Positions 1-5,956 of a stretch of DNA of 8,647 nucleotides are shown piece by piece. How positions within the stretch are numbered: the first letter of the stretch is position 1; every line of letters starts with the position of its first letter. Source of the DNA: Actinomycetes bacterium (GTDB lineage Bacteria > Actinomycetota > Actinomycetes > Actinomycetales > Dermatophilaceae); NCBI GenBank assembly GCA_023389095.1, contig JAEWFB010000448.1:1-8647 (forward strand). Direction: 5' to 3'. Under the pieces are notes generated by a model. The model saw only the letters and a program-made list of their open reading frames with translations, was not told the origin of the DNA and ran no database searches. Position numbers and translations under genes: made by a program.

Positions 1-32
1 GTGCTGCCCGGCTCGGGCGATCCGCTCGCTAA

Positions 33-52
33 GATTTCAGCATACGGAAATC
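33..52. promoter_or_regulatory. Candidate IclR-type operator (perfect inverted repeat)
   Basis: Arms GATTTC (33-38) and GAAATC (47-52) are perfect reverse complements around an 8-base spacer; read on the minus strand the core is TTTCCGTATGCTGAAA. This AT-rich dyad stands out in very GC-rich DNA and lies 54 bases before the start of an IclR-family gene. IclR proteins bind short imperfect palindromes of this kind, often at their own promoter. A TAAGAT hexamer (30-35) overlapping the left arm could be a -10 element, which would suit autorepression. The rest of 1-106 shows nothing codable. Site occupancy is inferred. Confidence 0.5.
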
Positions 53-106
53 ACTTCTCACAGAGCACCACTTCTCCTCGTGAGACACCAACCCGAGAGG
101 CACTCC

Positions 107-940
107 ATGCCGGCACGCCCGTCGACCTCCGGGACCTCTTCGAGCGCCCGGTCCAGCGCGTCGTCGTCGGCGGACGGGGTCCGGGGTGCCAAGGCGTCCG
201 GCGGTGTGCAGTCGCTCGACCGCGCGTTCACGATCCTCGAGACCATCGCCGACGCCGGCGGCGTCATCAGCCTCTCGCAGCTGGCCTCGGACACCCGGCT
301 CCCCCTGCCGACGATCCACCGCCTGGTGCGCACGCTCGTCGACCTCGGGTACGTGCGCCAGGAGCCCTCGCGCCAGTACTCCCTCGGCCCGCGGCTCATC
401 CGGCTCGGCGAGCTCACCTCGCGTCGCCTCGCGACCTGGGCTCGGCCCCACCTCGAGCAGGTCGTCGCGCAGGTCGGTGAGTCGGTCAACCTCGCGATGC
501 TCGACGGCGACCAGATCGTCTACGTCGGGCACGTCATGCCCTCGCAGAACTCCATGCGGATGTTCACCGAGGTCGGTCGCCGGGTCGACCCGCACACGAC
601 CGCCGTCGGCAAGGCGATCCTCGCCGGTGACGACGACGCCCAGGTGCGGGCCCTGCTCGCCCGCACCGGGATGGGCGCGCGCACCGTCCACACCATCACC
701 AGCCCGGACGCCTTCGTCGAGGAGCTCGCGGTCACCCGCCGGCGCGGCTACGCCCTCGACAACGAGGAGCAGGAGCTCGGCGTGCGGTGCGTCGCCGTCG
801 TGGTGCCCGGCGACCACCGGCTCGCCCTGTCGATCTCCGGACCGCAGCCACGGATGGGCGACGCCGTCGTCGACAAGGCGGTCGGTCCGCTTCGGGCCGC
901 CGCGGAGGCCGTCGCGGCAGAGCTCGACGCGCGCTCCTGA
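107..940 (+). CDS. IclR-family transcriptional regulator
   Basis: A 277-residue DNA-binding regulator of the IclR family, whose members usually control catabolic operons in response to a small metabolite. Residues 1-34 are a Ser/Ala/Gly-rich low-complexity tail. Residues 35-95 form the winged helix-turn-helix, with the second helix near 65-78 (LPLPTIHRLVRTL) and the wing at GYVRQEPSRQYSLG. Residues about 105-275 are the IclR effector domain, with the typical DPHTTAVGKAILA (161-173) and DNEEQELGVRCVA (218-230) segments that line the ligand pocket. The ATG at 107 is preferred because GAGAGG (95-100) sits six bases upstream; a GTG at 80 in the same frame has no such site. Target and ligand cannot be read from the window. 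The gene it controls is probably left of position 1, since nothing to the right looks metabolic. Confidence 0.93.
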   Translation: MPARPSTSGTSSSARSSASSSADGVRGAKASGGVQSLDRAFTILETIADAGGVISLSQLASDTRLPLPTIHRLVRTLVDLGYVRQEPSRQYSLGPRLIRLGELTSRRLATWARPHLEQVVAQVGESVNLAMLDGDQIVYVGHVMPSQNSMRMFTEVGRRVDPHTTAVGKAILAGDDDAQVRALLARTGMGARTVHTITSPDAFVEELAVTRRRGYALDNEEQELGVRCVAVVVPGDHRLALSISGPQPRMGDAVVDKAVGPLRAAAEAVAAELDARS

Positions 941-964
941 CCGCCGGCCGGCATCACTCGGCGG
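941..964. terminator. GC hairpin after the IclR gene, possible terminator
   Basis: CCGCCG (941-946) and CGGCGG (959-964) are perfect complements around a 12-base loop, beginning at the base after the TGA. There is no T-run, only further G residues, so it would be a U-less terminator at best. Chance pairing is common at this GC content. The remainder of the 212-base gap to the next gene shows no coding frame. Confidence 0.3.
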
Positions 965-1110
965 GGGTGACCGCCTCGCCCCTCCGCCTGCCGCACGTCC
1001 ACCGTCCTGCGCCGTCACCCCGACCCGACGTGCGCCGCCGACCCCGACCAGATCATCCGGCGCGACGGATGCGGCGCCGGGGCGGGTGACCGACGCTGGT
1101 GCCGATCCGA

Positions 1111-1127
1111 CGGGTCAGCCGGACCCG
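1111..1127. promoter_or_regulatory. Inverted repeat upstream of the DUF6069-USP unit
   Basis: CGGGTC (1111-1116) and GACCCG (1122-1127) form a perfect 6-5-6 dyad 25 bases before the ATG at 1153. It could be an operator or a leader hairpin for the two-gene unit that follows. It does not match the DosR-like arrangement seen at 2381. GC bias makes such dyads fairly frequent, so support is weak. Confidence 0.25.
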
Positions 1128-1152
1128 CCGACGACGAGCACGGGGGTGCACC

Positions 1153-1623
1153 ATGGCCGGCTCGAACGTAGCGGGCTCCCCGCCTGAACCGCGTCTCTCG
1201 GTGGATGCCGGGCGCCTCTGGGGTGGCGGCCTGGCCACGGCATGCGTCGCGGCCCTCCTCGCGGTCGCCGGCGTCCTCATCTGCCAGGACGTCCTGGACA
1301 TCCGGCTCGTCCGGCCGGCCCTGCTGCTCGACCTGGCCCACTCGTTCACCGTCGACTACGCGGTGACGGCATTCGTCCTGGCGCTCGTCGCGACCGGGCT
1401 GGCCCACGCCCTCCTGCTGACCACACCGAGGCCACGGACCTTCTTCGCCTGGATCATCGGCCTCGCCACGCTCTGCGGGGTCGCGGCCCCGTTCGCCTTC
1501 GACACCGCCAGGTCGAGCCAGGTCGCGACGGCCGCCATCAACCTCGCGCTCGGCATCTGCATCGGGTCGCTGATCGGCGCCGTGATGTCCCGCACGGTCT
1601 CTGTCGCATCGCGCAGCGCTTGA
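1153..1623 (+). CDS. DUF6069-family membrane protein (four predicted helices)
   Basis: A 156-residue integral membrane protein that resembles the actinobacterial DUF6069 family. Typical segments are GRLWGGGLATACVAALLAV near the N-terminus and TTPRPRTFFAWIIGLATL in the middle. Four hydrophobic stretches can be seen at about residues 22-45, 68-92, 97-118 and 125-147, with a short hydrophilic N-terminus and a Ser/Arg tail. There is no signal peptidase site, enzyme motif or metal ligand cluster. The ATG at 1153 is chosen because GGGGG (1142-1146) lies six bases upstream; an in-frame GTG at 1099 would add an Arg-rich stretch without a ribosome site. Its stop is followed after one base by the ATG of a universal stress protein, so the two are almost surely cotranscribed and translationally coupled. 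The function of the family is unknown. Confidence 0.82.
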   Translation: MAGSNVAGSPPEPRLSVDAGRLWGGGLATACVAALLAVAGVLICQDVLDIRLVRPALLLDLAHSFTVDYAVTAFVLALVATGLAHALLLTTPRPRTFFAWIIGLATLCGVAAPFAFDTARSSQVATAAINLALGICIGSLIGAVMSRTVSVASRSA

Positions 1624-1624
1624 G

Positions 1625-2341
1625 ATGAGGCCCGACATCGTCGTCGGGTTCGACGGCAGCGCCGGCGCCGAGAGTGCCGTCGACTGGGCTGCCCGGGAGG
1701 CCGTGATGCAGGGCCTGCGCCTGCGGGTCGTGACGGCCGAGCCCTACGTCCAGCTGCCCTACGGCGGTACGGGAGCCGGCGCCGTGCCGCCCAGGGGCAG
1801 CCACCGCGCCGACGACGTCGTCGAGGGCGGCCGCTCGCGCGCCGCGACGGTGCTCGACCACACCCGCCTCGAGTCGGCCGTCATCTCGGGGTATGCCCCG
1901 GCTGCGCTGGTGCGCGAGTCCGGGCACGCCGACCTGGTCGTCGTCGGGCACCGAGGACACGGCCGGGCGCGCGAGCACGTCACCGGTTCGGTCGCCTTCA
2001 CCGTGGCCACCCACGCGAGCTGTGACGTGGTGGTGGTACCACCGGGTGTCAGCGTGCCGGTCGGTCCGGAGCGTCCGGTCGTCGTCGGGGTCGACGGCAG
2101 CGACGACGCCGACCGGGCCGCACGCCGGGCGGCGCAGTTCGCGTCCGAGCGGGGCGCGGTCGTCATCCTCGTGCAGGCCGGGCGCGCGCGGTCGGTCACC
2201 GCCCTCGTGGACGCCTGCGACGGGGCGGGCCTGCTCGTGGTGGGCAGCCGCAGCCTCGGCGGCGTCCGACGGATGTTCGTCGGCTCGGTGCGTGCGGCTG
2301 TCCGCCGGGTCACGGTTCCCGTCCTCGTCGTGCGCGGCTGA
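1625..2341 (+). CDS. Tandem universal stress protein with a shortened second domain
   Basis: A 238-residue cytosolic protein with two UspA domains. Domain 1 (residues 2-140) starts IVVGFDGSAGAESAVDWAA and has a complete ATP-binding loop, G108-x2-G111-x9-G121-S122. Domain 2 (151-238) starts VVVGVDGSDDADRAARRAA but is only about 88 residues, against roughly 140 for a normal domain; the central strand-helix part is missing. Its loop reads G207-x2-S210-x9-G220-S221, with the second glycine lost. Domain 1 should therefore be the nucleotide-binding half. USPs of this type accumulate under hypoxia, starvation or respiratory arrest and are thought to link ATP level to growth. The start is the ATG one base after the upstream TGA; no separate ribosome site is seen, which suggests coupling to the membrane protein gene. 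Confidence 0.92.
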   Translation: MRPDIVVGFDGSAGAESAVDWAAREAVMQGLRLRVVTAEPYVQLPYGGTGAGAVPPRGSHRADDVVEGGRSRAATVLDHTRLESAVISGYAPAALVRESGHADLVVVGHRGHGRAREHVTGSVAFTVATHASCDVVVVPPGVSVPVGPERPVVVGVDGSDDADRAARRAAQFASERGAVVILVQAGRARSVTALVDACDGAGLLVVGSRSLGGVRRMFVGSVRAAVRRVTVPVLVVRG

Positions 2342-2380
2342 CACCACCCGTCGCACCCCCGGGCCCAGCGCGCGCCGATC

Positions 2381-2396
2381 AGGGACTTGCGCCCCT
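2381..2396 (+). promoter_or_regulatory. DosR/DevR-like binding box
   Basis: AGGGACTTGCGCCCCT lies 94 bases before the DUF1918-DUF1876 start. Against the mycobacterial DosR core GGGACT-WW-AGTCCC it matches 11 of 14 positions: the left half GGGACT is exact, and the right half keeps the central G and CCC. DosR-family response regulators, including Streptomyces OsdR, bind such boxes upstream of USP, DUF1918 and DUF1876 genes. The downstream genes are of exactly those families, which raises the prior. No clear -10 is seen, and binding is not shown. Confidence 0.5.
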
Positions 2397-2425
2397 ACCC
2401 CGCGGACGCGTCCACGCCGGACGCT

Positions 2426-2437
2426 GGGGTCGACCCC
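2426..2437. promoter_or_regulatory. Perfect 12-bp palindrome in the leader or promoter
   Basis: GGGGTC-GACCCC is a self-complementary 12-mer, 30 bases downstream of the DosR-like box and 52 bases before the ATG at 2490. It may be a second regulator site or close to the transcription start. It does not fit the DosR spacing. Confidence 0.25.
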
Positions 2438-2451
2438 CTTTCGAGCCCACC

Positions 2452-2470
2452 GCCCTTGACCCAGAAGGGC
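2452..2470 (+). promoter_or_regulatory. Leader stem-loop just before the ribosome site
   Basis: GCCCTT (2452-2457) and AAGGGC (2465-2470) pair perfectly around a seven-base loop. The stem ends seven bases before the GGAGG ribosome site (2478-2482), so in mRNA it could protect the 5' end or tune translation of the fusion protein. It is not a terminator: no T-run follows and the gene starts 19 bases later. Confidence 0.3.
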
Positions 2471-2489
2471 CTGACCTGGAGGCGCCGCG

Positions 2490-3044
2490 ATGAGAGCGAT
2501 CATTGGCGACCGCATCGTGCTCGCACCTGTGACCGTGGATGCGCCGGTGCGCGACGGCGAGGTGCTCGAGACCCGAGGGCCCGGCGGCACCCCGCCCTTC
2601 CTGATCCGGTGGAGCGACGGCCACACCGGCTTGTTCTACCCGGGACCGGGGTCCGTCCTCAGCCTCGGGGCCGAGCATCCCGACGTCGTCGAGGGGTCCC
2701 GGCCGGCCGACGAGCCGGGCGCGGAGCCGGCCCTGCACGAGCCGGCACACCCCCGTGAGGCCGCGAGCCGTCCGAGGGTCCACGACTGGCACGTGCGCGT
2801 CACGATCTTCGAGAACGAGGACCAGACGCACGCGAACGTCGTTCTCCTGTCGGACTCCCCCGCCCATCTCACCGCCCGGGGCGAGAGCACCCGCGGCGCC
2901 CACGACCGGCCGGTCCCCGAGATCGGCGACGAGATCGCGGTCGCCCGCGCGCTGCGCCACCTGGCCGACCACCTGATCGAGGTCGCGGAGGGCGACATCG
3001 AGACCCTCACGGGCGAGCACGGCGTCTCCGTGCGCGCGACCTGA
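2490..3044 (+). CDS. DUF1918-DUF1876 fusion protein (dormancy-type)
   Basis: A 184-residue soluble protein joining two small families usually encoded separately. Residues 1-58 are DUF1918 (MRAIIGDRIV, then RDGEVLETRGPGGTPPFLIRW and GLFYPGP), as in M. tuberculosis Rv0569. Residues 59-97 are a Pro/Glu/Ala-rich linker. Residues 98-175 are DUF1876: W100 opens the first strand (HVRVTIFENEDQTHANVVL) and the signature VPEIGDEIAVARALRHLADHL spans 142-162, as in Rv1738 and Rv2632c. Rv1738 is structurally like ribosome hibernation factors, and Rv0569 and Rv1738 both belong to the DosR hypoxia regulon. A role in ribosome or nucleic-acid binding during dormancy is inferred. GGAGG seven bases before the ATG fixes the start. 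The cation ATPase follows after 43 bases, probably in the same transcript. The DosR-like box at 2381 suggests hypoxic control. Confidence 0.88.
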   Translation: MRAIIGDRIVLAPVTVDAPVRDGEVLETRGPGGTPPFLIRWSDGHTGLFYPGPGSVLSLGAEHPDVVEGSRPADEPGAEPALHEPAHPREAASRPRVHDWHVRVTIFENEDQTHANVVLLSDSPAHLTARGESTRGAHDRPVPEIGDEIAVARALRHLADHLIEVAEGDIETLTGEHGVSVRAT

Positions 3045-3087
3045 CCTCGACCCCGACCACCCTGCGCCCCGTGGCGTCGGTCGCGAC

Positions 3088-5898
3088 GTGACGACCCTCG
3101 ACACCAGCGGCCCGGCCGACGGCCACGACGACGTCGACCCCCTGGAACCGGTGGAGCGGGTCCTGCGCGACCTCAAGACGACTCGCGCCGGGCTGCGCAG
3201 CCGCGAGGCCCGGCGTCGACTCGAGGTCATCGGGCCGAACTCGCTGACCGTGCGGTCGGAGCGGTCCTGGCCCAGGGAGCTGCTCGGCCAGCTGATCCAC
3301 CCGCTCGCGCTGCTGCTGTGGGCGGCGGCCGCCCTGGCCTGGCTCGACGGGAGCGCGCCTCTCGCCGGAGCCATCGTCGTGGTCATCCTGCTCAACGCCG
3401 CCTTCGCCTTCGTCCAGGAGCAGCAGGCGGTCCGGGCCGTCGAGGCCCTCACCGCCTACCTGCCCCGGCAGTCGCGGGTGCTGCGCGACGGCAGTCTCGA
3501 GCGCGTGGACGCGACGAGCATCGTGCCCGGCGACGTGATCCGGGTCGGCGAGGGAGAGCAGGTCCCCGCCGACGCCCGCGTGCTCTCCGGCTCCGTGGAG
3601 GTCGACGTGTCGACCCTCACCGGTGAGTCCGTGCCGGTGGTGCGCACACCCCAGGGACGGCACGACGTGCCCCTGCTCGAGGCGCCGGACCTGCTCTTCA
3701 GCGGCACGTCCTGCCTGTCCGGCGAGGGCACCGCAGTGGTCTACGCCACCGGCATGCACACCGAGCTCGGGCGCATCGCCGCCCTCTCCCAGCACGTGAC
3801 GCGCGAACAGAGCCCGCTCGAGCGCCAGGTCAAGCACGTCGCACGGCTCATCGGGGTCGTGGCCCTGGCGATGGGCCTGGCCTTCATCCCGCTGGGAACC
3901 CTCGTCGCGGGACTGTCCCTGCAGGACACGACGCAGTTCGCCATCGGTCTGCTCGTGGCGAACGTCCCCGAGGGGCTCCTGCCCACCATCACCCTCGCCC
4001 TCGGCCTGGGCGTGCGGTCGCTGGCGCGCCAGGGCGCCCTCGTGAAACGCATCTCCGCCGTGGAGACCCTCGGGTCGACCACGGTGATCTGCACGGACAA
4101 GACGGGCACCCTCACCCTGAACCGGATGCGCGTGGTGCGGTGCTGGACCACGGACGGCGAGGTGAGTCTCGACCCCGCGCAGGCGGGACCCGACCCGGGC
4201 CTGAGCAGCGCCGAGGGCATCGGTCGCCGCCTCGTGTCAGCCGCCATGGCCTGCACCCTCGCCGAGTGGACACCCGGTGACCCGGGTCGCGAGGTCGGTG
4301 ACCCGACCGAGGTGGCCCTGCTCCGGCTCGGACCGCGAGCCGGGCTCGCACCACCCGTCCACGACGACGGCCGGCCGGTGTACCGGTTCGACCCGTTCCT
4401 GCGCAGGATGTCGACGATCGACGCCGCGGGCGACCTCGTCCGGGTGCACACCAAGGGCGCCCCCGAGGAGGTGCTCCCCCGCTGCACCCGCGTGGCGACC
4501 GGGAGCCAGGACGTCGCCCTGGACGGCGCGCAGGCCCGCCGCATCGCGGAGCGGGTGCAGTCGTGGGCGTCTGAGGGCCTGCGGGTTCTCGCCGTCGCGA
4601 CCCGCCGGGTGCCCCATCGGGACCCGTGGCCCCCCGGCCGCGACGAGGTCGAACGCGACCTGACGCTGCTCGGGCTGGTCGCGATGAGCGACACCCCGCG
4701 CCCCGAGGTCCACGCCGCCGTGGCGTCGTGCCACCGGGCCGGCCTGCGCCTCATCATCGTCACCGGCGACCACGGGCTCACCGCACGAGGGATCGCCCAG
4801 CGCGTCGGCATCGGCGACGAGTCGACGGCGATCGTCACGGGCGCCGAGCTCGACCGCATGTCCGACGCCGACCTCGAGGACCTGCTGTCCCGCAGTCCCG
4901 AGATGGTCTTCGCGCGCAGCTCGCCCGAGGCCAAGCTGCGCATCGCCGAGGCCCTCCGCGCGCAGGGTCACGTCGTGGCGATGACCGGCGACGGCGTCAA
5001 CGACGCACCCGCGCTCAGGCGCGCGGACATCGGCGTGGCCGTGGGCCGGTCCGGCACCGACGTCGCCCGGGAGGCCGCGACGATGGTGCTCGTCGACGAC
5101 AACTTCGCCACGATCGTGGCCGCCGTGCGGGCCGGGCGTCAGATCTACGACAACGTCCGCAAGTTCATCGTGTACATCTTCGCGCACGCCACTCCCGAGG
5201 TCGTGCCGTTCCTCGCGTACGCCCTCTCGGGCGGGCGGATCCCGCTGCCCCTCACGGTGATGCAGATCCTCGCGATCGACCTCGGGACCGAGACGCTGCC
5301 GGCGCTGGCCCTCGGACGCGAGCCGGCAGAGCCCGGCCTCATGGACGCGCCTCCGCGACAGCGCGGCCAGGGGGTCATCGACGGCCCCATGCTGGCCCGG
5401 GCATGGGGCCTGCTCGGAGGCATCTCGGCGGCACTCGTGCTGACCCTGTACCTCGCCACCCTCCTGTCCGGCGGATGGCGGCCCGGCGCCGACGTCGGCG
5501 CCGGCCCGCTCCACCTCGTGTGGCAGCAGGCCACGACCATGACCTTCCTCGGGATCGTGGCCTGCCAGCTCGGTTCCGCCATGGCCGCGCGCACCCAGCA
5601 CGCGTCCCTGCGGCAGGTGGGGCTGTTCACCAACCGGCTCCTCTGGTGGGGGATCCTCTTCGAGCTGGCGTTCGCCGCTGCCGTCGTGTGCCTGCCGCCG
5701 ATGCAGCGACTGTTCGGGACCGCGGTCCCGGAGCCCTGGCAGGTGCTCGCGCTCGTGCCGTTGCCCTTCGCGGTCTGGGGGGTCGACGAGCTGTGGCGCC
5801 TCGGGGCCCGTCGGCGCGGCCGGCGACGCGGACTGCGGCATCCGCACGCCGGCACCGACCTCGCGAGGCCGTCGGGCCGGTCGACGAGACCGACCTGA
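3088..5898 (+). CDS. P2-type cation-transporting ATPase (CtpF-like)
   Basis: A 936-residue membrane pump that couples ATP hydrolysis to cation movement. Order of parts: N-terminal cation-ATPase domain (about 17-80), M1-M2 (about 68-110), actuator domain with TGES (178-181), M3-M4 with ANVPEGLL (291-298), phosphorylation site D337 in DKTGTLT, nucleotide domain with KGAPE (456-460), TGD (559-561), TGDGVND (633-639), then six C-terminal helices and an Arg-rich tail. ANVPEGLL, and DLGTE (731-735) after PLPLTVMQILAI, look more like Na+/K+-ATPases than Ca2+ or Mg2+ pumps. Candidate ion ligands are E295, E704, D731 and E735. By eye, the M5 Asn of Na+/K+-ATPase is Ala701 here, so the ion is uncertain. 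The length resembles mycobacterial CtpF, a DosR-regulon pump. The GTG start has no clear ribosome site; reading through from the fusion gene 43 bases upstream is likely. Confidence 0.92.
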   Translation: MTTLDTSGPADGHDDVDPLEPVERVLRDLKTTRAGLRSREARRRLEVIGPNSLTVRSERSWPRELLGQLIHPLALLLWAAAALAWLDGSAPLAGAIVVVILLNAAFAFVQEQQAVRAVEALTAYLPRQSRVLRDGSLERVDATSIVPGDVIRVGEGEQVPADARVLSGSVEVDVSTLTGESVPVVRTPQGRHDVPLLEAPDLLFSGTSCLSGEGTAVVYATGMHTELGRIAALSQHVTREQSPLERQVKHVARLIGVVALAMGLAFIPLGTLVAGLSLQDTTQFAIGLLVANVPEGLLPTITLALGLGVRSLARQGALVKRISAVETLGSTTVICTDKTGTLTLNRMRVVRCWTTDGEVSLDPAQAGPDPGLSSAEGIGRRLVSAAMACTLAEWTPGDPGREVGDPTEVALLRLGPRAGLAPPVHDDGRPVYRFDPFLRRMSTIDAAGDLVRVHTKGAPEEVLPRCTRVATGSQDVALDGAQARRIAERVQSWASEGLRVLAVATRRVPHRDPWPPGRDEVERDLTLLGLVAMSDTPRPEVHAAVASCHRAGLRLIIVTGDHGLTARGIAQRVGIGDESTAIVTGAELDRMSDADLEDLLSRSPEMVFARSSPEAKLRIAEALRAQGHVVAMTGDGVNDAPALRRADIGVAVGRSGTDVAREAATMVLVDDNFATIVAAVRAGRQIYDNVRKFIVYIFAHATPEVVPFLAYALSGGRIPLPLTVMQILAIDLGTETLPALALGREPAEPGLMDAPPRQRGQGVIDGPMLARAWGLLGGISAALVLTLYLATLLSGGWRPGADVGAGPLHLVWQQATTMTFLGIVACQLGSAMAARTQHASLRQVGLFTNRLLWWGILFELAFAAAVVCLPPMQRLFGTAVPEPWQVLALVPLPFAVWGVDELWRLGARRRGRRRGLRHPHAGTDLARPSGRSTRPT

Positions 5899-5908
5899 GC
5901 CGAGCCCG

Positions 5909-5956
5909 CGTCAGGGAGCGACCCCGTCAGGGAACGACCCCGTCAGGGAACGACCC
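5909..5956. repeat. Three tandem copies of a 16-bp unit
   Basis: The unit CGTCAGGGARCGACCC occurs back to back at 5909-5924, 5925-5940 and 5941-5956. Copies 2 and 3 are identical; copy 1 has G instead of A at 5918. The third copy contains the last codons and stop of the minus-strand BON gene, so the other two look like duplications of that gene's end. The array fills most of the 44-base gap between two convergent stops. No strong terminator hairpin is formed. Replication slippage is the simplest origin. Confidence 0.85.

Noticed and set aside
80..106. GTG at 80 as the start of the IclR gene.
   Set aside because: The ATG at 107 has GAGAGG at proper spacing, and the nine extra residues add no domain.
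1099..1152. GTG at 1099 as the start of the DUF6069 protein.
   Set aside because: It would add an Arg-rich segment without a ribosome site and would cover the inverted repeat at 1111-1127; the ATG at 1153 is better placed.
3909..3919. GGGACTGTCCC, which looks like a DosR half-site pair.
   Set aside because: It lies inside the ATPase coding region and its half-sites are too close (11 bases in all, against 14 for the DosR core).
4237..5847. A 536-codon minus-strand frame inside the ATPase gene.
   Set aside because: It is a GC-bias shadow: rich in Arg, Gly, His and Asp with no hydrophobic core, and directly opposite a gene with all P-type ATPase motifs.
5909..5956. Short regular repeats considered as a CRISPR array.
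   Set aside because: The copies are directly adjacent without spacers and overlap a gene end; they are a simple tandem repeat.
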